From contig NZ_QGKL01000035.1 in the NCBI RefSeq assembly GCF_003172895.1, positions 1 to 64,000 on the forward strand: 64,000 nt of DNA, read 5' to 3'. Positions 8,804 through 15,473 of the stretch are shown piece after piece. The first letter of the stretch is position 1; every line of letters starts with the position of its first letter. Below the pieces are notes generated by a model. The model worked only from the letters and a program-made list of their open reading frames with translations. It ran no database searches and was not told the origin of the DNA. Source of the DNA: Leucothrix arctica (GTDB lineage: Bacteria > Pseudomonadota > Gammaproteobacteria > Thiotrichales > Thiotrichaceae). The translations under genes were made by a program, and so were the position numbers.

Positions 8804-11440
8804 AAGTATTCTCAGATTTTTTATATCTACTATGCTTCTGAAATCTGTGACTTGTGTCTCACGAAGGTCCAGTGTTGTAAGGTTGGGTAGGTTTGCAATG
8901 CTTCTGATATCAATAACTTTAGTGCCACTAAGGTTTAATGATGTCAATTTGGTTAGAGTCTCAAGGCTACTGATATTACTTACTGGGGTATTACTAAGGT
9001 TCAATGATATTAGGTTTGTTAGAGTTGAAAGTGGGGTGATATCTCTAATTTTAAAACCAGAAATATCTAATGACGTCAGTTTCGTGAGGTGACCAAACAC
9101 ATTCGTCATGTAGCCAGTAGGGTTTCGAGCAAACTTTATGGATTGTACAATGCTTTGTCGAACACCGTGTCTAGAGTCTACAGCATAAGCTTTTAATGTG
9201 TTATGTGCAGATTCAGAGCCGATCAGTGCAAGTGTTCTTATTGATGCAGCAGCTTCCTTCACCATCATTTTTCGATATTCTAAGTGTGGAACTACAAGAT
9301 CACCAGCGATGGCTAATTGGGTAGCAGCAGCAATATTTTTTGGTGGAACAATTCTGCTTAGTCGCTCTGCTACTTTGACTTCTATTTCAGAGTTCTCTTC
9401 ACCCGCGACGAGTAAGTCCAGAGCAGCAACGGAAACTAGATAAAGGGAGTGGTACTCTTCTGCGCTATCACCTCTAGCCAAAAGTTCCAAAATTAGAGCT
9501 GATGCTCGTTTCGGCGACAGGAGACCAGCTGCTAATATTACAACTTCACGCCACTGATCATTGTGGGCATTCTTCACAAGAGTTCCTAGATCATCTTCTT
9601 CTATCGCAGCTTTAGCAGCGAGATACTCCTGAAATGTTCGATGTGGGAAATCAATTTTTTGATGCGCTAATTGTCGGATGATACCAATGCGCTGCATAAA
9701 GAGTTTAGTGACCGCTTTTCCGTCGCAATCTTCCGGAGCGCGATTAAGTCGCTTTGAGTGACGTTGAAAACAATTTATTGTTTCTGTGGGTGTAGCTGTG
9801 GTTTTTTCATTACGAATCATCCACCATGCAAAATTTTGTAACAGACTTTCTTTCTGGCGTGTCCCCAATTTAACATAGTCTGTGGCATCAATACTTCGCT
9901 CTTCGTCTCTCCGCATGAACATTTCGATGCACAGATCATATAATTCAATTCTATCTGAAGGTAAGTTTTGAATTCTTTGTCGGTGTAACGCACATAACAA
10001 AGCACACAATAATGGACTTGTGGCTAGGCGACAAATTGCTGCGTTCTTGAGTAGCTTCGATTTCAGTGAGTCTGAGAGTTTTTGGAGTGCTAATTTTTCG
10101 TTGTCATTATTGGTTGTTTCTGCAACGGCAGCATGCCAGTGTTCGATGAATTCGTGAGTATCATCTAGACCCATGTCTTGCAACTCAGCATCAATAAACT
10201 TATCTGTATTTAGCCATCCTTCTTCAGCAGCATGAGGACGAGACGTAATCAGAAATCGCGACTTAGGGAATGATTCTGTCAAATCATTAAGCCATCGACG
10301 GACGTCGCCACGACGAACTTCAGCTACTTCGTCAAGACCATCTACTAAGATTAGAGCATTTCCCGACTGCAGTTTTTCATGAACCCAACGATCAGGCATG
10401 TTGCCAGCAATAGCTGTTGATGCCTCTTTTGGGAAATCTTCTGGAGCGGGTAGTTCACTATCGGAGAAGTTTCGCAATTTAATCAGAAAGGGTACGCAAC
10501 CATTTAATTCAGCAAGATTTCCTTCCAATCTGCGAGCAGCTGCGAAAACGGCAAACCATTGTAATAGTGTAGTTTTACCTGACCCCGCTGGACCTCTAAC
10601 AAAGAGACGCTCGAACTGAGACAAAGCCTCGTCTGCTTGCATTGAGTCACGAATGTCAACTTGGTTTTCTTCTACCTCAGAATCCACGCTGAGGCGTTCA
10701 ATCATCAGCGTCACGTAGGCAACACTAAGGTTGTATCGTCTGTTGGTTTCGTTTAGATCGACACCGAATAGCTCTAAATGGTCCCATCTACGGACGCAGG
10801 CACTGCGATAATCCGCTTCGAAGGCATCGCTCTGATCATTGACTATGCGATTCATACCTTCGATGACTTGTTCGGCCATTGACTCGGTACGTTTTAATAG
10901 TTCACTGCTGACTGCAGCGTCAAATTTCGGAAACGAACTACTCATATCCACAATGAGTTGTGAGGCGTGAGAAAGTACGCGGCGATAAATTACCTGTTCT
11001 GCTTCTGGAAAGATCTTGTTATCTGTATCTTTACCCGCTAAAGCAGGGTTACCACCTTGTGCACCAGTGCGTTCTAACAAGTAATTAACTAACCGATCCT
11101 TATCGAGATTTCGACCGACCAGAAGTTCGATATCGATAGGTGTATTGCTTAGTGTTTCTGCTGCAGCATTGGAGATGATTCTGAGGCGGCTTTCATCTAC
11201 ACCTTCAGTCTCCTTATGCAGCATTTTTTCGATACTATCGGCAGATAAGTCACGTATTTCATCAAATGTACGTTCCGTTTTTCGTCGACTGAGAACGTCG
11301 GGGACCTTTTTACTCAACAGGTCAGCTATGGTATTGCCCGCTGCATCTACAATTGCTGAGTCGTCTTCCAGCCAAAGTTTGAGAGTCGATTTGGCTACAG
11401 TTGCGCCAATGCCTGCAATAAGTGCTTCAATAAGTATCAT
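8798..11440 (-). CDS. NACHT NTPase with C-terminal leucine-rich repeats (bacterial NLR-like, possible antiphage protein)
   Basis: The 880-residue protein has an N-terminal helical region (1-265, beginning with the hydrophobic stretch ILIEALIAGIGATVA). A NACHT module follows, with Walker A GPAGSGKTT (283-291, Lys289), Walker B ALILVDGLDE (362-371; Asp367, Asp370, Glu371) and sensor RFLITSRPH (395-403). The winged-helix signature is FPHRTFQEYLAAKA (598-611), followed by a HEAT-like helical part (about 620-770) and four 22-residue leucine-rich repeats starting near 788, 810, 832 and 854. No nuclease, TIR or protease motif is recognised at the N-terminus. Bacterial NACHT proteins of this build include proven antiphage proteins; that role here is inferred. 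The gene lies 60 bases behind lutC and before a lutC-tail duplicate. No clear ribosome-binding site is seen. Confidence 0.88.
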   Translation of the reverse strand: MILIEALIAGIGATVAKSTLKLWLEDDSAIVDAAGNTIADLLSKKVPDVLSRRKTERTFDEIRDLSADSIEKMLHKETEGVDESRLRIISNAAAETLSNTPIDIELLVGRNLDKDRLVNYLLERTGAQGGNPALAGKDTDNKIFPEAEQVIYRRVLSHASQLIVDMSSSFPKFDAAVSSELLKRTESMAEQVIEGMNRIVNDQSDAFEADYRSACVRRWDHLELFGVDLNETNRRYNLSVAYVTLMIERLSVDSEVEENQVDIRDSMQADEALSQFERLFVRGPAGSGKTTLLQWFAVFAAARRLEGNLAELNGCVPFLIKLRNFSDSELPAPEDFPKEASTAIAGNMPDRWVHEKLQSGNALILVDGLDEVAEVRRGDVRRWLNDLTESFPKSRFLITSRPHAAEEGWLNTDKFIDAELQDMGLDDTHEFIEHWHAAVAETTNNDNEKLALQKLSDSLKSKLLKNAAICRLATSPLLCALLCALHRQRIQNLPSDRIELYDLCIEMFMRRDEERSIDATDYVKLGTRQKESLLQNFAWWMIRNEKTTATPTETINCFQRHSKRLNRAPEDCDGKAVTKLFMQRIGIIRQLAHQKIDFPHRTFQEYLAAKAAIEEDDLGTLVKNAHNDQWREVVILAAGLLSPKRASALILELLARGDSAEEYHSLYLVSVAALDLLVAGEENSEIEVKVAERLSRIVPPKNIAAATQLAIAGDLVVPHLEYRKMMVKEAAASIRTLALIGSESAHNTLKAYAVDSRHGVRQSIVQSIKFARNPTGYMTNVFGHLTKLTSLDISGFKIRDITPLSTLTNLISLNLSNTPVSNISSLETLTKLTSLNLSGTKVIDIRSIANLPNLTTLDLRETQVTDFRSIVDIKNLRILV

Positions 11441-11500
11441 AGTTCAATCGTACACAGAGAGGGACAGTAGTACAACGAATAAGCATGAAACTAAAGTTGC

Positions 11501-12184
11501 TTATAGATCATCCACAATAACAAGATGCAAAAACTCCGGTCCATGCGCGCCTTGTACCAAAACCCCTTCAATATCCGTCGTACCACTAGCCCCAGAAATA
11601 ATACAGATATTACGAGGCGTCGTACCTTGCTTAGCAATGTCATTTGCAATCAGCGCGTAGTCATCCATAAACGCCAACACCTTCGACTTAGGCGCAGCCA
11701 CCACCAAATACAGCGGTAGGAAGTTTAATAAAATCGGCATGTCCTTGCTTGAGCTAACAACAAACGACCCTGTCTCAGCGATACCGTATTCCGCTAAACA
11801 AACGCCCACCGTGTCATCTTCTATAATGTCAGCATTAATCCCAATACCGTTCCAATCCAGTGACTGCAACTGCTCAGTTTCTTGCACCTTAGCTACTTTT
11901 GGCAGCTTGTGCTTTGCGAAAAACGTTTTCACAGCATTTGGCAAGTCAGCTAAGGTCGCGATTCGCTCGCAACTAGTGCCTATGACCAGACCTTTTTCTA
12001 CTCGCATTTCCAGCGCAATACTCGGGTCATCATGCAGTGCGGCAGGGCGTGCGTCTTCATTCAACGATAGCAACTCAAGTGCTTCTTTTTGAATAGCATC
12101 AATATTCGCAGGTGCAGTGGGTGAAGCTTGCTTTATCGCATCAAAAATCTTCTGCCTACTGATAGCTTCTTGTTGCTTATTCAT
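11501..12184 (-). CDS. lutC: Lactate utilisation protein LutC (LUD domain)
   Basis: This 227-residue protein is the LUD-domain (DUF162) subunit of the LutABC/LldEFG complex, which oxidises L-lactate to pyruvate with iron-sulfur partners in the cytoplasm. Typical features are the middle DDTVGVCLAEYGIAETGSFVV and the end ICIISGASGTTDIEGVLVQGAHGPEF, including the GASxTxDIE motif. It is the last gene of regulator-lutA-lutB-lutC, and its start overlaps the lutB stop by 4 bases (ATGA). Its final 20 codons have a diverged second copy at 8744-8803, on the far side of the NACHT-LRR gene. Confidence 0.9.
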   Translation of the reverse strand: MNKQQEAISRQKIFDAIKQASPTAPANIDAIQKEALELLSLNEDARPAALHDDPSIALEMRVEKGLVIGTSCERIATLADLPNAVKTFFAKHKLPKVAKVQETEQLQSLDWNGIGINADIIEDDTVGVCLAEYGIAETGSFVVSSSKDMPILLNFLPLYLVVAAPKSKVLAFMDDYALIANDIAKQGTTPRNICIISGASGTTDIEGVLVQGAHGPEFLHLVIVDDL

Positions 12185-13617
12185 TGCTGTTTCTCCGCCG
12201 TATTGCTCGATTTTCTCTGTTTTTTATACTGCTGCATGAAGGTTTTTGACTCTGGCGCAATCAAGTCACGGTTGCTCGTCCAACCACTGGTAAATGGCAT
12301 AGATTGTATCCAGCCTTTGCGACTAAACAGTTTCATCATCACAACGCCCATCGAAGACGACAGCTGGAATAACTTAGGTCGACTCGCTAGCATCGCGTAA
12401 GCAGACACCACAAAACGGTTAGTTATTGGCTCGTACTTTTTTGACCAAGACTTTGCGCGAAGTGCGCGTAGCAACTTAGGCAGTGGGATATTGACAGGGC
12501 AGACTTCTTCACAGCGTCCATTAAGCGTGCAGGCGTGTGTTTGTTTATTAGCGACCTCTAAGCCTTCGATGTGAGGCGTCAGTACTGAACCCATCGGGCC
12601 AGGATAAACTGAGCCATACGCATGACCACCGATATGTTTGTAAACCACACAATGATTCATGCAAGCACCGCAACGGATGCAGCGCAGCATTTCTTCCATA
12701 CCGTCAGCCAGCATTTTTGTGCGTCCATTATCGACGAGTACGATGTGTGACACTTCTGGACCATCTGCATCGCCTTCTCGTTTAGCCCCGTTGTGAAAGG
12801 TGATGTACTGGGTGATTTCAGCACCAGTTGCCGAGCGTGTTAGCAGACGAAGTAGGGGAACAGCATGCGCCATCGATGGAACGAGCTTCTCAATCCCCGC
12901 GGTTACTATATGTACTTTAGGCGGTGTGATGGTCAGCTCAGCGTTACCTTCGTTGGTGACCGTGCAAGACGAACCACTGTCTGCGAGTAGAAAGTTAGAG
13001 CCACTGATGCCAATATCAGACGTTAAAAATTTAGTACGTAAGTCACGACGTGCACTACGAACGAGGTCGATAATTTCTTCAGATTGAGTCGGTGATTTAT
13101 GGTTGCTGCGGAACAACTTCACCACGTCTTCACGACTACGGTGCATGGCTGGCCACACGATGTGTGATGGTGGGTCGCCTGCAAGCTGGATAATATGCTC
13201 AGCTAAATCAGTCTCAATTCGCTCCATATCCGAATGATCAAGCGCATGAGATAAGCCGATTTCTTCGCCTAACATCGACTTACTGCGTGTGATTTTCTTT
13301 GCTTCATGCTGCTTGCAAATATCCATCACAATTTTGGTCGCTTCCTCACCAGTACTTGCCCAGTGAACAATCGCGCCCTGTGCTTTGGCGTTTTTTTCAA
13401 ACTCCGCTAGGTAATGATCCATGTGTTTAATGACATGGTCTTTTATTTTCTGACCTTGCGTACGGGCATTTTCAAAACCGGGGAAGTTACTGACCGCTTC
13501 CGCACGTTTCGCATCCGCCTTGTCTGTGGTTCTACGAATGATGGCTTTTAAGTTTGGCTGGGCCAGCGCTTCGCTCACATTTTTGTAGAAGTTCTGAGGC
13601 TTATTTGCTTGCATCAT
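12181..13617 (-). CDS. lutB: Lactate utilisation iron-sulfur protein LutB
   Basis: The 478-residue protein combines a LUD domain (about 65-295) with two 4Fe-4S cluster motifs, CIRCGACMNHC (Cys313, 316, 319, 323) and CTLNGRCEEVCPVNIP (Cys363, 369, 373), followed by a C-terminal helical tail. It is the electron-transfer core of the LutABC L-lactate oxidation complex. It overlaps lutA by 17 bases. GGAGG lies 2 bases before the first ATG and 5 before the second, so initiation at the second Met (13614) is slightly more likely. The length is normal for LutB/LldF. Confidence 0.92.
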   Translation of the reverse strand: MMQANKPQNFYKNVSEALAQPNLKAIIRRTTDKADAKRAEAVSNFPGFENARTQGQKIKDHVIKHMDHYLAEFEKNAKAQGAIVHWASTGEEATKIVMDICKQHEAKKITRSKSMLGEEIGLSHALDHSDMERIETDLAEHIIQLAGDPPSHIVWPAMHRSREDVVKLFRSNHKSPTQSEEIIDLVRSARRDLRTKFLTSDIGISGSNFLLADSGSSCTVTNEGNAELTITPPKVHIVTAGIEKLVPSMAHAVPLLRLLTRSATGAEITQYITFHNGAKREGDADGPEVSHIVLVDNGRTKMLADGMEEMLRCIRCGACMNHCVVYKHIGGHAYGSVYPGPMGSVLTPHIEGLEVANKQTHACTLNGRCEEVCPVNIPLPKLLRALRAKSWSKKYEPITNRFVVSAYAMLASRPKLFQLSSSMGVVMMKLFSRKGWIQSMPFTSGWTSNRDLIAPESKTFMQQYKKQRKSSNTAEKQQ

Positions 13618-14416
13618 TGCCTCCTGAGTTTTCCATTGCTTTATTTTGCATGGCTTCAGGACGTTGACCAGTGAGTAATTCAGCAGTGTGCAGAGTTTTA
13701 ATTTCGGTATGACCTTCGCGGTTTAACTTACCCGCCATATTCATCAGGCAACCCATGTCGCCACCGAGTAAATAGTCTGCTTTTGTCGCGACGATATTTT
13801 CAGTTTTTTCACCAACAATGGCGTTAGATATGTCGGTGTATTTCACGCAAAATGTACCACCAAAACCGCAGCACTCGGTACTGGCAGTTAGCTGTTTATG
13901 CTCCAAACCTTCGACAGAGGACAGTAACTTTCGTGGTTGCTCATAAACACCCAATGAGCGTAAACCAGAGCAACTATCGTGGTAGGTATAAGACCCGTCG
14001 AGCGACACATTTTTTGGTTCGAAATCACATATATCAACCAGAAAAGACAGCAGTTCATGAGTGATGCTGGCAAGGTGTTCCGCTCTTGTTAACCATTCTG
14101 GTTGATCTTGAAAGACTTCCACAAAGTGCTTCTTAATCATTGATGCACAAGACCCCGACGGCACAACGAGGTAGTCGAAATGCTCAAAGTGCTGAATGAC
14201 TTGTTTGGCAACTTGCCGCGTGCCTTCATCGTCACCTGAGTTAAACGACGGTTGGCCACAGCATGACTGTAGCTCGGGTACTTCAACGGAGCAGCCAGCT
14301 TCTTCGAGCAGTTGCACAGAGGCAAAACCAACGGAAGGGCGCATGGTGTTCACTAGGCAGGTAACAAACAGTCCAACTTTCTTGTCAGATATTTGTGAGT
14401 CTTTCGTATTCATCAT
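13601..14416 (-). CDS. lutA: Lactate utilisation protein LutA (CCG-domain Fe-S oxidoreductase)
   Basis: This 271-residue protein has the two cysteine-rich CCG domains of LutA/LldE: ELQSCCGQPSFNSGD near residue 50 and ECCGFGGTFCVKY near residue 180, with VPSGSCASMIKKH and YHDSCSGLRSLG as the partner Cys motifs. In this family such domains hold a non-cubane iron-sulfur cluster and act with LutB and LutC in lactate oxidation. The N-terminal KVGLFVTCLVNTMRPSVG is typical. Its start overlaps the regulator's stop by 4 bases, so translation is coupled. The C-terminal tail is a little longer than usual. Confidence 0.92.
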   Translation of the reverse strand: MMNTKDSQISDKKVGLFVTCLVNTMRPSVGFASVQLLEEAGCSVEVPELQSCCGQPSFNSGDDEGTRQVAKQVIQHFEHFDYLVVPSGSCASMIKKHFVEVFQDQPEWLTRAEHLASITHELLSFLVDICDFEPKNVSLDGSYTYHDSCSGLRSLGVYEQPRKLLSSVEGLEHKQLTASTECCGFGGTFCVKYTDISNAIVGEKTENIVATKADYLLGGDMGCLMNMAGKLNREGHTEIKTLHTAELLTGQRPEAMQNKAMENSGGNDASK

Positions 14417-15168
14417 GATTGGTCTCCAAGAACTTGAGTGTATTGAAGCGAGCGTATTTTCCGCGCCTCATCAGCATCTATTTCTTTGATCTTATCTTCA
14501 ACAAATGCGAGGTGATTTTGTGCAGCACAACGCGCATCTTCAGGTCGGCCTTCCACCACTGCTTCCATCAATGCTTTGTGCTGCGCGCTAAGTGGGGCAA
14601 AGGTGCGAGGTAAGGTGTAAAGCTTGTCGAGGTTATGGGAAATGCTGTTTTGCAATAGTTCAAACAAACCACGCATAACGTGCAACAACACAAGGTTATG
14701 CGACGCTTCTACGATGGATAAGTGAAAGGCCGAGTCAGCACGCGCTTCATCCATAGGATCTTCACTGCCATGAACGGCAATCATTTTGTCGTAGTTACTG
14801 CGGATTTTTTCTTTGTCTTCGTCGGTCGCTCGCAGCGCTGCATAGTAAGCCGCGTTACCTTCTAAGGCATGACGAATCTCTAGCACGTCAAACCGGTACT
14901 CTGGGTTTTCACGAAACATTGCCAGCATTGGGTCATTGAAGTTCGTCGCGATGGTAGTCTTCACAAAGGTGCCACCACCTGGGCGAGTAAACAGCAAACC
15001 CTTACTAATGAGCTTTTGTATTGCCTCACGTAACGAGGGGCGCGACACGCCAAATTCTTCAGAAAGTGCACGCTCGGCAGGCAGTCGATCACCTGGGGTT
15101 AAACTGCCATCGGCAATCATACGCTCAAGTTTTTCGGCTATTTTTTCTGAAAGGCGTTGTTTCTTCAT
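14413..15168 (-). CDS. FadR-subfamily GntR regulator, LldR-like
   Basis: The 251-residue protein has a winged-helix GntR domain at 5-70 (LERMIADGSLTPGDRLPAER, then FGVSRPSLREAIQKL) and an FCD ligand domain (about 90-215) with FHLSIVEASHN and metal-binding His residues. It is the first gene of the lut operon, so it probably senses lactate and controls that operon and the divergent D-lactate dehydrogenase. Two TTGGT/ACCAA dyads in the intergenic region match the kind of site that LldR/PdhR-type regulators bind. Whether it represses or activates cannot be told here. A glycolate-type GlcC role is less likely given the neighbours. Confidence 0.85.
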   Translation of the reverse strand: MKKQRLSEKIAEKLERMIADGSLTPGDRLPAERALSEEFGVSRPSLREAIQKLISKGLLFTRPGGGTFVKTTIATNFNDPMLAMFRENPEYRFDVLEIRHALEGNAAYYAALRATDEDKEKIRSNYDKMIAVHGSEDPMDEARADSAFHLSIVEASHNLVLLHVMRGLFELLQNSISHNLDKLYTLPRTFAPLSAQHKALMEAVVEGRPEDARCAAQNHLAFVEDKIKEIDADEARKIRSLQYTQVLGDQS

Positions 15169-15187
15169 AAATCCTCAATGTTGCTAT

Positions 15188-15200
15188 TTGGTCTTACCAA
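15188..15200. promoter_or_regulatory. LldR/FadR-family operator 1
   Basis: TTGGTCTTACCAA is a 5-3-5 dyad 19 bases upstream of the regulator gene start. It fits autoregulation of the lut operon by its first gene product. Confidence 0.65.
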
Positions 15201-15383
15201 TTAGTCAAATAAGTGTAAGCATAGTCAAATGGGATTGCAAGTTAACTCGTTAGATAAGTTTCCCATTGAACCGTCTAAAAACGGTTTTTATGAGATTTTC
15301 ACAAGTACTTTCAATAGGTTTGGACGGTAATTTATATTGACAAAATAGGGTGTTTCAGTCGATTATTGGAAGATAGTCTTACT

Positions 15384-15404
15384 TACCAATTTGGTGTATT
15401 GGTA
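15384..15404. promoter_or_regulatory. LldR/FadR-family operator 2
   Basis: The arms TACCAAT and ATTGGTA, 7 bases each with a 7-base centre containing a further TTGGT, lie about 70 bases upstream of the D-lactate dehydrogenase start. They share the TTGGT/ACCAA half-sites of operator 1, which suggests that one regulator controls both divergent units. Confidence 0.65.
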
Positions 15405-15473
15405 ATATTTTAAAGTTTTTTAATCAAGTTTATACGACAGTAGAGCTTGATGAAGTGATGTGGAGTGTGATCA

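Larger units (their letters stand above)
15169..15473. other. Divergent lactate regulatory region
   Basis: This 305-base stretch separates the lut operon (leftward) from the D-lactate dehydrogenase (rightward). It holds two FadR-family-type dyads, one near each gene, and a small hairpin AACCGT/ACGGTT at 15269-15286 followed by T-residues, which may be an operator-like dyad or a weak terminator. No open frame of note. Confidence 0.65.

Noticed and set aside
7298-11440. A two-gene defence system made of the DUF4143 ATPase and the NACHT-LRR protein
   Set aside because: The genes are convergent, with no shared promoter. The lutC-tail scar encloses only the NACHT-LRR gene, so a joint system is not supported.
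11145-11660. Plus-strand open frame across the NACHT-LRR and lutC starts
   Set aside because: It is antisense to two well-supported genes and shows no recognisable protein motif.
15269-15286. Intrinsic terminator in the lactate divergent region
   Set aside because: The stem has only 6 bp, and a terminator between divergent promoters has no clear purpose. I mention it only as a dyad.
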